Source of the DNA: DASPSM01 sp963800135
GTDB taxonomy: Bacteria > Planctomycetota > Planctomycetia > Planctomycetales > Planctomycetaceae
Length of the DNA stretch: 64,000 nucleotides
NCBI GenBank assembly: GCA_963800135.1
Contig: CAWCZR010000020.1
Span: 73,585 to 137,584, forward strand
Reading direction: 5' to 3'
The position numbers were made by a program, and so were the translations under genes. The first letter of the stretch is position 1, and every line of letters begins with the position of its first letter. This document shows positions 9,519 to 19,776 of the stretch, in pieces. The notes beneath the pieces were generated by a model that saw only the letters and a list, made by a program, of their open reading frames with translations, was not told where the DNA came from and searched no databases.

Positions 9519-11423
9519 CTACCGGGGCGCTGGTGAGATCGAAACTTTGCCTTCCTTGGTCAGGTACCAGGGAACGTTGATCACAACGACGCGGGGGAAA
9601 CCGCTGAAGAGCAGGTAGGTCTTGATCACGGCGGCGGTTTGGTTGTGCAAGAGATAGTGATACCAGTGCGTCGAGACCATCTCGGGCACGATCACGGCGA
9701 GGACGCGGCCGGGGTATTTTTGCTGCAAGTCTGAGACCGCCTGCCTGAGTGGCCCGTAGAGCTTGCGATAAGGCGAATAGACGACCTGTAACTTGGGTGT
9801 CGGCAGCCCGGCCGCAGTCGCCGGCTTGCACACGCGCTCGTCCCACGTGTCTTCCAAGTCGGCCATGGTCTCGTCGTCGTCGACGACATGCAGGGCGAAG
9901 ACGTCATGCGAGATTCTCATCGCGAATCGCAGCGCCTTGCGCGTGATGCCGCTCCAGCCCCGGATCGGCAGGAGCACTACGGGGGCCGTCAGGTCGCAGA
10001 CGTCCAACCGTTCCGTACAGGCCAGTTCGCGGGCGACGGATTGATAGTGATTCCGCACGCTGGCAAACAGTGCCAGCAGGACCGGGATGATCAGGGCCGT
10101 GATCCAGGCGCCATCGACGAACTTGGAGACGAGCACGACCACGAGCGTGACCGCGGTGCAGACCGCCCCGGCGGCGTTAATTCCCATCGACGACCGCGCG
10201 TGTGGTCCGCCGACTCTCAGCCAGTGTGCGACCATCCCCGCCTGCGACAGCGTAAAGGCCAGGAACGCCCCGATCGCAAACAGGGGGATCAACCGGTCCG
10301 TCACCCCGCCGAACGCGACGAGTATCGCCGCTGAAAGAGTCGCCAACACGAGGATGCCGCGCGAATAGACGAGCCTGCGTCCGCGATGCGCGAAGCTGTT
10401 CGGCAAGAAGCCGTCCAGGGCAATCACGCGGCACAAGCGCGGAAAGTCGGCAAACCCGGTGTTTGCCGAGAGGGCCAGCACGCCGAGCACCGAGCTGAGA
10501 GTGACGTAATAGAACCAGCCGCGGCCCACAACCGCGGCAGTCAACTGCGACAGGGTGCTCTGGTAACCGGCTTCACCCGGAGGCGTCGCGCCGATTTGAT
10601 ACGCCCGGCAAAGGTACGCGATGCCGATGAGCATGACGGCCAAGAGCACGATGATCGTCGTCAACGTGCGACGAGCGCGATCGACCGCCGGTTCGCGAAA
10701 GGCGCTGACTCCGTTGCTGATCGCCTCGACGCCGGTCATCGCCGTGCATCCGCTGGAAAACGAGCGCATCAGAATCCAAAGCGTGACAGCCGTTCCCACC
10801 GAAGGCAGGGGTGGGGGCGTTTCGACGGCTTGCGGGTGGCCTCCGGCGAGAACCGCCTTGACCGTTCCGATCGCGAGCACCAGCAACAGCGAAACCACGA
10901 AGAGGTACGTCGGCACGATGAACGCCAACCCCGATTCACGCGCGCCGCGAAGATTCACCAGGGTGATCAGCACCAGGATCGCGAGGCACAGGCCGAGCGT
11001 ATAGGGCTGGAGCACGGGCACAGCCGAGATCAGCGCGCCGACGCCCGCTGAGATGCCGACCGCCACCACGAGGATGTAATCCAACAGGAGGGCCGAGGCG
11101 GCGAGGAGCCCGAAGACTGTCCCCAAATTCTCTTTGGCGACGGTATAGGAGCCGCCGCCGAGCGGGTAGGCCGCGATCGTCTGGCGGTATGAGACGTACA
11201 CGATCAACAACAGGACCACGATCAACGCGCTGATCGGCCCGACATACCTCACCCCCAGGGCTCCCAGCGGAAGCAGCAATGTCAGCGCGGCCTCGGGGCC
11301 GTACGCCGCGGAGCTTAATGCGTCGAGCCCGAGCATCGGAATTGCCGACAGCACGCCCACGCGCTGCTCGCCTTCCTCGTCGGAGGCGAGGGTCTTGCCA
11401 AAAAGCAGATTGGCGACAGTCAT
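9519..11423 (-). CDS. KimA-like APC-superfamily K+ importer with C-terminal USP-like domain
   Basis: The ATG at 11423 gives 634 residues; an upstream in-frame extension is Arg/Cys-rich and not membrane-like. The N-terminus (GEQRVGVLSAIPMLGLDALS) and the signatures YRQTIAAYPLGGGSYTVAKE, SGCTAMTGVEAISNGV and ANTGFADFPRL match the KimA/YdaO group of APC transporters. About twelve transmembrane helices precede a soluble C-terminal domain of roughly 180 residues resembling universal stress proteins. KimA of Bacillus is a high-affinity K+/H+ symporter regulated by cyclic-di-AMP; K+ transport is inferred here, and amino-acid transport remains possible. The frame is intact, in contrast with ppdK beside it. 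Gene order relative to ppdK suggests separate transcripts, with hairpin repeats between them. Confidence 0.8.
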   Translation of the reverse strand: MTVANLLFGKTLASDEEGEQRVGVLSAIPMLGLDALSSAAYGPEAALTLLLPLGALGVRYVGPISALIVVLLLIVYVSYRQTIAAYPLGGGSYTVAKENLGTVFGLLAASALLLDYILVVAVGISAGVGALISAVPVLQPYTLGLCLAILVLITLVNLRGARESGLAFIVPTYLFVVSLLLVLAIGTVKAVLAGGHPQAVETPPPLPSVGTAVTLWILMRSFSSGCTAMTGVEAISNGVSAFREPAVDRARRTLTTIIVLLAVMLIGIAYLCRAYQIGATPPGEAGYQSTLSQLTAAVVGRGWFYYVTLSSVLGVLALSANTGFADFPRLCRVIALDGFLPNSFAHRGRRLVYSRGILVLATLSAAILVAFGGVTDRLIPLFAIGAFLAFTLSQAGMVAHWLRVGGPHARSSMGINAAGAVCTAVTLVVVLVSKFVDGAWITALIIPVLLALFASVRNHYQSVARELACTERLDVCDLTAPVVLLPIRGWSGITRKALRFAMRISHDVFALHVVDDDETMADLEDTWDERVCKPATAAGLPTPKLQVVYSPYRKLYGPLRQAVSDLQQKYPGRVLAVIVPEMVSTHWYHYLLHNQTAAVIKTYLLFSGFPRVVVINVPWYLTKEGKVSISPAPR

Positions 11424-11565
11424 CGATCGTCCGGCCAAAGTCTGGCGCGTTGCCTGGTCCACCCGTTCGTGAAGGTGCCCCACACAATAACGGATGCGAC
11501 CGGTGCGATGCAGAAGCTTAGCGCAGTCAGGCAGGCGATGCGAGCCGCGACAATGGCAGACTCCG

Positions 11566-11649
11566 GGTGGCACTGGCGGCTTTGCCCGCCAGTGTCTTTG
11601 CACGCTCGGCATCGGTTGAACACGGGCGGACAAGCCGCCCGTGTCACCC
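11566..11649. repeat. Composite inverted-repeat element between kimA-like gene and ppdK
   Basis: Two perfect hairpins, CACTGGCGG-CTTTGC-CCGCCAGTG (11571-11594) and ACACGGGCGG-ACAAG-CCGCCCGTGT (11620-11644), are framed by GGGTG (11566-11570) and CACCC (11645-11649). The whole can fold as a branched structure. It is intergenic and typical in appearance of planctomycete dispersed palindromes. Confidence 0.65.
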
Positions 11650-11692
11650 AGAATTTTCCGTCAGGCAGAGCACGACAAACGCGAGAAGCCCA

Positions 11693-11724
11693 AGCGCCCG
11701 CCAGCTCGCGCTGGCGGCTCGCCG
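11693..11724 (-). repeat. Dispersed REP-like palindrome, copy B
   Basis: The stem CCGCCAGC (11698-11705) and GCTGGCGG (11710-11717) with loop TCGC is the reverse complement, over 32 bases with two mismatches, of the element at 6538-6569. It lies just after the ppdK stop codon. Confidence 0.65.
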
Positions 11725-11747
11725 GAGTAGTTTGCGCGACACTGCGG

Positions 11748-14502
<2,755 letters not shown>

Positions 14503-15058
14503 GTTGCAACCTTTGTGGCTCGTTGTGGGGCGCCCTTCGACGGGCCAGCCCCGGCAGGTTCAGCGACGGGGCCGCGTCCGAGGGCGGCGGTCGGAGGCCG
14601 TCTGTTCGGCGTCGGTCCTGGGCGCATTGCGCAGCTTGCGACCGGATGCGAAGACTCGAGCTCAGGAAGCCCAAGCAGGGGTCCGCAGCGAGGCCGACGA
14701 ACCTGGCTCCCGTCGGTTGTGCCGGGACGAAACCTAGCAGCGCCGCGCGCGGTCGTCAAGGCACGGCCAACCCCCGTTCCCGCCGGCGGGAACATCGCAA
14801 GCTTTTTAATTACAAGGTTTTACGAAAAGCCCGCTGGGGGTCCGCTTGACTTCGACTCCCGGTTGCGGACAATCGAAGATGAGGCCGCGCACCAGCGCCC
14901 ATCTCTCGCGCGAAATCGCCTGGACGCCCTCCGTTTGATTGCCGAATAAGGAGAGTTGCGCGGGCAGCCGGACGCCCCGTTTGCAGATTCAGACGCTGCA
15001 GATTTGGACGTTGCGGGTTCGGACGCTGCGGATTTCGTACCGAGCGGATGTGGAGCGC
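14503..15058. other. Divergent intergenic region between ppdK and the FHA gene
   Basis: No gene is supported. The region contains an 18-base perfect palindrome at 14776-14793 (GTTCCCGCCGGCGGGAAC) next to a short AT-rich patch, which could be an operator or hairpin. At 14980-15040 there is an imperfect repetition of (C/G)AGATT(C/T)(A/G)GACG(C/T)TGC. Promoters for both divergent genes should lie here, but none is clear. Confidence 0.4.
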
Positions 15059-15502
15059 ATGCAAGCCAAATTGATCCCAGTCGACGGCGGGGCAGCCTAT
15101 ACCATCACGCGGGACGTCACCATCGTCGGCCGCAGCCGCGAGCTGTGCGATCTGGCCATCGAATCGGCGAGCGTCTCTAAGCTGCAGTGCCTGATCTCCA
15201 AGACCGACGGGCTGCTCTTCATCCGCGATCTGGCCAGCACCAACGGCACCAAGGTCAACGGCCAACGAGTCACCCGTGGCGCTTTGCTGCCGGGCGACGA
15301 GCTGGCCTTCGCCAGCATCAAGTTCCGCGTCCACCTGGGGCCGAGCATCCCCGGCGAGGACGATGATGAGAGCATTGGGGTCGACGAGGAAACCGTCGAA
15401 ATCAACCCGCAGGAGCTGTCGGCGGAAGATTTCGAGCCGGTCGACTCGGCCCAGAGCAGCAGCGACGTGCGGCTGTTGTCGGACGACTCGTCGAGCTCGT
15501 AA
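15059..15502 (+). CDS. FHA-domain protein
   Basis: The ATG at 15059 gives 147 residues. A forkhead-associated domain spans about residues 4-95: VGRS near residue 24, SVSKLQCLI, and the core TNGTKVNGQRV. FHA domains bind phosphothreonine peptides, so this cytosolic protein probably reads Ser/Thr kinase signals. The C-terminal 50 residues are strongly acidic and Ser-rich and end in DSSSS, perhaps a disordered partner-binding tail. Upstream in-frame codons encode a repetitive Leu/Arg stretch and are unlikely to be translated. Confidence 0.85.
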   Translation: MQAKLIPVDGGAAYTITRDVTIVGRSRELCDLAIESASVSKLQCLISKTDGLLFIRDLASTNGTKVNGQRVTRGALLPGDELAFASIKFRVHLGPSIPGEDDDESIGVDEETVEINPQELSAEDFEPVDSAQSSSDVRLLSDDSSSS

Positions 15503-15546
15503 GCGGCTGCGCATCGTAGAGCGCCAGCTGGCCCTTCGCGCCCGCG

Positions 15547-16206
15547 CTACGCTCTGACGTCGAGCACGACTCCCGCGTTCAGCCCGTGCGACACGCGATT
15601 GCCGTGCTTGAGCTGCCAGTCGAAGTGGAGCATCCGCGTCAGCACACCGGCCTTGGCCCGCTCGAGCAGGATCGTTTCGATCGACGGGCAGCCGTCCAAA
15701 CAGCAATAGCCGCCGCCGCAAGCACACGGCCCGCACCAGCAGGGACCGCAACAGGCAAACGGGCCGCGACAGCACTCGGCACACCAGAAGTCGAGCGGCC
15801 CGCAGCACTCGAATGGTCCGCAGCAGCGCTCGCCCCACCAGAACGGACCGCACCACCAGCTGAACGGACCGCAGCATTCCCCCGGGCCGAACGGGAAACA
15901 GGGCCCAAACGGAAAGCAGCGCTCGATCGGGAAGCATCGATCGAACGGAAAGCAGCACACAAACGGAAAGCAGCGGCAGCCCAAGAGGCCGCAACGGCAC
16001 TCGAGGGGGCCGCACAAAGGCAACAAGCAAAAGCGGGGAAGGCCGCGGAAGAAATCGCGGGCCCACGGTTGGCACGCGGCGCAGGCGAACGGCGGCGGCA
16101 AGACGCGCTCGCTGATCGCGGGCGGCCGCAGCTCAAACAGGGGGTGCGAACCCCACGCCTCCATGCCGGCGCCAATCGGTGAAATGCGCACGGCTCTTCG
16201 CCACAT
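15547..16206 (-). CDS. Cysteine/aromatic-rich repeat protein, candidate wall component
   Basis: The ATG at 16206 is preceded directly by an in-frame TGA. The 219-residue product has a low-complexity centre dominated by Cys, Phe, Pro, Gly and Trp: repeats of CFPF/CFPI (residues 75-110), then CCGPF, WCGPFWWG and CCGPCWCGP. A Cys-poor C-terminal 60 residues (ETILLERAKAGVLTRMLHFD) follows. In the frame used further upstream a signal-like stretch occurs (LFGLILLCCFILNVAKSRA). A one-base indel near 16140 would join it to this protein and make it secreted. Planctomycete walls are proteinaceous and rich in cystine, so a structural role is possible but inferred. A long plus-strand frame overlaps and is considered a shadow. 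Confidence 0.55.
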   Translation of the reverse strand: MWRRAVRISPIGAGMEAWGSHPLFELRPPAISERVLPPPFACAACQPWARDFFRGLPRFCLLPLCGPLECRCGLLGCRCFPFVCCFPFDRCFPIERCFPFGPCFPFGPGECCGPFSWWCGPFWWGERCCGPFECCGPLDFWCAECCRGPFACCGPCWCGPCACGGGYCCLDGCPSIETILLERAKAGVLTRMLHFDWQLKHGNRVSHGLNAGVVLDVRA

Positions 16207-16684
16207 TCAGGATGAAACAACAGAGCAGAATCAAACCGAAGAGGTCGGGACAGATCACGCTGCGCGTGCGTGTCCCGAGTCTTAAGTCCAAGTATGCGGC
16301 GCGGCGGCACGGCCCATCGGTTCCCGTTCGCGGCAGGAGTTCGGCCGTTCGGCAGATTGCCGATCGCGAAGCGTTCTGGCCGGTTGTAGGGCAAGGGCGG
16401 CCGGACGTCGGCCACGCCGGGCGTCGCATTGTTCGCGAAAAATCAATTGGGGCGCCGTGTTGCCTTTTGGCAACATCGAGCCCGCGCGGCGTCGTCGATC
16501 GAAAAGATGGTGTGCCGGCGCTCGCTTCGCGAGCTGGTCACACCCGACGAGGCCTCGCAGTGGCGGGGGCGACGCGGCATTCTCTACACTGACTGCTCGC
16601 TACACGTTCTCGACGCGACGAACTCTCCATTGAATCGCCGAGAGCCCGCTTCGCCCGGGCCGCCATTTCCAGGAGCGCACAGCC
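16207..16684. other. Gap upstream of the thioredoxin-TPR gene
   Basis: No complete gene is supported. The minus strand at 16210-16280 encodes the signal-like stretch that may belong to the Cys-rich protein. Promoters for both divergent genes would lie here; none is obvious. Confidence 0.4.
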
Positions 16685-17548
16685 GTGGCCGCATCGTCAC
16701 CGTGGATTTCCGAAACGACGACGCCGAAATTCGAGGCCGACGTGATTCGCGCGTCGGATCAGCGGCCCGTGGTCGTCGATTTCTGGGCTCCCTGGTGCGC
16801 TCCGTGCCGCCAGCTGACGCCCATCCTGGAAAAGCTGACGAACGAATTCGCCGGCCGCTTTCAGCTGGTGAAGATCAACATCGACGAGAACCCGGAGGTG
16901 GCGCAAGCGTTCCAGGTGCAGTCGATCCCCTACGTGGTCGCCCTGCGCGATCAGCAAGTGGTCAGCGAGTTCATGGGCGTCCACCCGGAGGAAAAACTCC
17001 GCGAATGGCTCAACTCGCTCCTGCCGTCGAAGGCGGAAGAGCTGCTCAAAAAGGGGCAGGCGCTGGAGGCGACCGACGCGAAGGGGGCGATGGCAGCCTA
17101 TCGCGAGGCGTCCGCGCTCGATCCGGAGAACGCGTTCATCAAGATCGCGCTGGCCCGCGTGCTGCTCAAGCTCAATCTCGACGACGAGTCGCGGAAGATC
17201 ATCGCCGACCTCGAATCGCGAGGCTACCTCGAGCCCGAGGCGGAGAAGGTGAAGTCGCAGCTGGAGCTGCGGGCCGCCGCGGCCGAAGCCGGCCCGCTCG
17301 ACGAAGCCCGCAAGTTGGCCGCCGCCGCGCCGTCGGACCTCAATTTACAACTCAAGCTCTCCGACGCGCTGGCCGTCGCCAACCGCCACGAAGAGGCGCT
17401 GCAGATCCTGTTGGACATCATCCACAAGGACAAAGCGGGCGTCGGCGTCGAGGCGAAGAACACGATGATCCGCATCTTCGACACACTGGGCGCCGGCTCC
17501 GAACTCGTCGGCACCTACCGTCGCAAACTGGCCACGGCGCTCTATTAA
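16685..17548 (+). CDS. ybbN: Thioredoxin-TPR co-chaperone (YbbN/CnoX-like)
   Basis: The GTG at 16685 gives 287 residues, the usual length of YbbN/CnoX. A thioredoxin domain covers residues 10-110, with the active site FWAPWCAPCRQLTP and cis-Pro in VQSIPYVVAL. Tetratricopeptide-like helices fill residues 115-285 (AMAAYREASALDPENAF). Enterobacterial CnoX protects folding clients and hands them to GroEL and lacks one of the two active-site cysteines. This protein has both (CAPC), as many non-enterobacterial members do, so it may also be redox-active. Cytosolic. The start is chosen because it precedes the thioredoxin fold directly and no better ATG exists. Confidence 0.85.
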   Translation: MAASSPWISETTTPKFEADVIRASDQRPVVVDFWAPWCAPCRQLTPILEKLTNEFAGRFQLVKINIDENPEVAQAFQVQSIPYVVALRDQQVVSEFMGVHPEEKLREWLNSLLPSKAEELLKKGQALEATDAKGAMAAYREASALDPENAFIKIALARVLLKLNLDDESRKIIADLESRGYLEPEAEKVKSQLELRAAAAEAGPLDEARKLAAAAPSDLNLQLKLSDALAVANRHEEALQILLDIIHKDKAGVGVEAKNTMIRIFDTLGAGSELVGTYRRKLATALY

Positions 17549-17635
17549 AGCGGACGGCGTAAGCCGTGCACGCGCTCTTCGCCCGCAAATCGAGCGACGA
17601 TTCGGGCAAACGCGTGCCGGAATCGTGACCGCGTT

Positions 17636-17753
17636 CCCTTTCCCAAGCCGACGGCTTGCCGTCGGATCTTCATTCGGATCGCGTCTGGATTTAGATCGCG
17701 TCTTGAAACGGAAAAAAAGAAATCGACGGCGGAGCCGTCGGCTTGGGAAAGGG
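17636..17753. repeat. Long inverted repeat with internal palindromes
   Basis: Perfect 19-base arms, CCCTTTCCCAAGCCGACGG (17636-17654) and its complement (17735-17753), flank 80 bases. Inside are CCGACGGC-TT-GCCGTCGG (17648-17665) and CGACGGCGGAGCCGTCG (17724-17740). It sits between convergent genes and resembles a small non-autonomous palindromic element. Confidence 0.7.
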
Positions 17754-17810
17754 GTGGATGTTCTCTCGCTTCTATGCTCGTCCTGCCAGTGGGCGCTGGC
17801 GCCCTATGTC

Positions 17811-18478
17811 TCACTTCGGCAGCGTGATTTCCACGCCGATGAGTGATTCTTTCACGTCGCCGGACTGGAACGGGCTGTTGGCGATCAAATCGCGGAATTC
17901 GCCTTTCGTGTAGGCGCGTTTGATGAGCATGAAGCGAAACGCTTGTCGCACCATGAAGGTGTTGAGGCGGCCGAGCTTCAGGCCTTCGACTTCGCGGCGA
18001 ATGGCCGCAGGGGTCACGTCGCGGCGCAGGTCGATGATCAACGCACGACCGCCCGGCTTGAGCACGCGATGCATTTCGGCCAGCGCCCCGGCGCGTCCGA
18101 AAAATTCTTGAAGGCCGCGCGGCAGAGCAAATAGTCGAAGCTGTCGGCCGGGAACGGCATGGCCGAGACATTGCCCTGGCGAAACTCGACCTCGACGCCT
18201 GCAGTGGTGGCTTCCTTTTTCGCGATTTCGACGAACGTCTGGCTGATGTCGAGGCCCGTCACGTGTCGGCCGCCGATCTTCGCCAGCTCGATCGCGAAAT
18301 AACCGGGCCCGGGGGCGACCTCCAGCACGCTGCCGCCGGAGGGGACCTGATCGGCGATGCGGCGCGCCAGCGCCTGGAACTCGGGGAGGGAAGGACGCGT
18401 AATCCGCGCATACCAGCGGGCAACCGGGCCTTCCATGCCCATGCCGCGGTAACCCTTTTTTATTGTGGTCGTGGCCAT
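17811..18478 (-). CDS. Class I SAM-dependent methyltransferase, one frameshift
   Basis: The ATG at 18478 starts MATTTIKKGYRGMGMEGP. The Rossmann motif I is VLEVAPGPGYFAIELAK, followed by GLDISQTFVEIAKKEA and a post-motif FPADSFDYLLCRAAFKNFSD. The frame then shifts at a G-run near 18088-18091. The other frame continues with MHRVLKPGGRALIIDLR and ends ...GVEITLPK at the TGA at 17811. The methyl acceptor is unknown; the family includes ubiquinone/menaquinone-type and small-molecule methyltransferases. The homopolymer position of the break favours sequencing error. Confidence 0.82.
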
Positions 18479-18601
18479 CACCTGGACTCCGTGAAGGGGG
18501 CGTGCCGCGGTGCGCGAGTTTCCCTCCATGGAAATCGGGCCGCGGGTTCTTATTCGCCGGGAGTCGCCGGTTCTTGGAGCGTTTGCTGAATTTCGGGTGG
18601 C

Positions 18602-18687
18602 GGGTGGCTGGGGTCGAGCCGCAGGCTCGCCCCCAGGTCTAATCACATGCGAACTGGGGGCGGCGAGGACGCCGACCCCAGCCACCC
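18602..18687. repeat. Large inverted repeat with internal hairpins (REP/BIME-like)
   Basis: Outer arms GGGTGGCTGGGGTCG (18602-18616) and CGACCCCAGCCACCC (18673-18687) pair perfectly. Within them are CGAGCC-GCA-GGCTCG (18615-18629), CCCCCAG/CTGGGGG (18630-18636 with 18654-18660) and CGGCG-AGGA-CGCCG. The result is a multi-branched structure between two same-strand genes. Confidence 0.75.
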
Positions 18688-18718
18688 GAGCCTTGACGGC
18701 TTCCCGTCAACGTTCCGC

Positions 18719-19615
18719 TCAGGTCTGCCCGATCCACGACTTTTCCGCGACCTCTTTCCATCGCGCGCGAATCGCGTCGAATTGCTCTTTGGGCAGCGGG
18801 CTGGCGTTGAGCAGATCGGCGTTCTCCCGCCAGCGCGTCGGGTTCTTAGTGCCGACGATGGCCGTGTGCACGCCCGGCACGCTGAGGGTGAACCGCAGGG
18901 CGATCGACGCAGTCTGCTTGGGGTCGCCTTTCAAAAAGTCGTAGTTGAGCTTTTGCAGCCGTTCCCAATAGGTCACGTGATACGAGTTGGGCGGCTTTTC
19001 GCCATAGCGCCACGCCGCGTTGGCAATCGGCCGCTTGGCGATCACTGCCATGTTCTTCTGCTGGGCGAGCGGCAACGTCAGCTCGAGTGCCTCCTGATCG
19101 GCGATATTGACCGAGGTCTGCAGCGAATCGAAGACGCCGCTTTCGATCGCGTAGCGGGCGGCCGAGCTGTCACCGCTGTAACCGATGTAGCGCGTGTAAC
19201 CCTTTTCACGGGCCTCTTGCAGCGCCTCGATAACTTCACCCTTGCGCAGCTCGTCCTCGGAGCAGGTGTGCAGGTGAATCAGGTCCACGCGATCGGTTTT
19301 GAGTCGCAGCAGGCTCCGGATGATGCTGTCGAGCAGCGACTTCTTCCGCCAATCGCCGACGCCCGGTGTCTCCGGATGGCCGCACTTCGTGAACAGGTAA
19401 TACCGCTTCCGCCGATCGCTGACGGTTTGCCCGATCAGTTCTTCGCTGGCCATGTAGCACTCGGCGGTGTCGATCACGTTGAGGCCGGTCTCGAAGGCCG
19501 GCGTCAGAATGGCCGTCACGTCGTCCGGCGTGGCCGACTCGAAGCCGATTTCGGCCCCGCCGAAACCGAGTACGCTCACCCGCATGTCGGTCCGGCCGAA
19601 TTGTCGCATTTCCAT
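18719..19615 (-). CDS. Aldo/keto reductase
   Basis: The ATG at 19615 follows a strong ribosome binding site (GGAGGA, 5 bases upstream) and gives 298 residues. The AKR tetrad is visible: Asp and Tyr in NVIDTAECYM, Lys in LFTKCGHPE, and His in VDLIHLHTC. The substrate-barrel end YIGYSGDSSAA and the NADPH region IVGTKNPTRW are present. The enzyme would reduce aldehydes or ketones with NAD(P)H in the cytosol; the physiological substrate is unknown. Upstream in-frame Met codons exist, but the Shine-Dalgarno site decides this start. Confidence 0.88.
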   Translation of the reverse strand: MEMRQFGRTDMRVSVLGFGGAEIGFESATPDDVTAILTPAFETGLNVIDTAECYMASEELIGQTVSDRRKRYYLFTKCGHPETPGVGDWRKKSLLDSIIRSLLRLKTDRVDLIHLHTCSEDELRKGEVIEALQEAREKGYTRYIGYSGDSSAARYAIESGVFDSLQTSVNIADQEALELTLPLAQQKNMAVIAKRPIANAAWRYGEKPPNSYHVTYWERLQKLNYDFLKGDPKQTASIALRFTLSVPGVHTAIVGTKNPTRWRENADLLNASPLPKEQFDAIRARWKEVAEKSWIGQT

Positions 19616-19776
19616 CGTCAGTCCTCCGCCGTGAGTGAACTCGAGCGACTTGCACGAAGCAGGCCACGACGCACCGGCCATGGCAATCAATCACGCGCCA
19701 TTGCACTCCGGTCGGTGGTTTTTTGCAAATCGGTCGGACCTCGGCACAGCGCTCGCAGGCCTTGGTAACTCGGCGT

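Noticed and set aside
15586..16182. 198-codon Ala/Glu/Arg-rich plus-strand frame
   Set aside because: Could encode a helical protein, but it lacks a ribosome binding site and is antisense to the Cys-rich gene. Kept only as an alternative.
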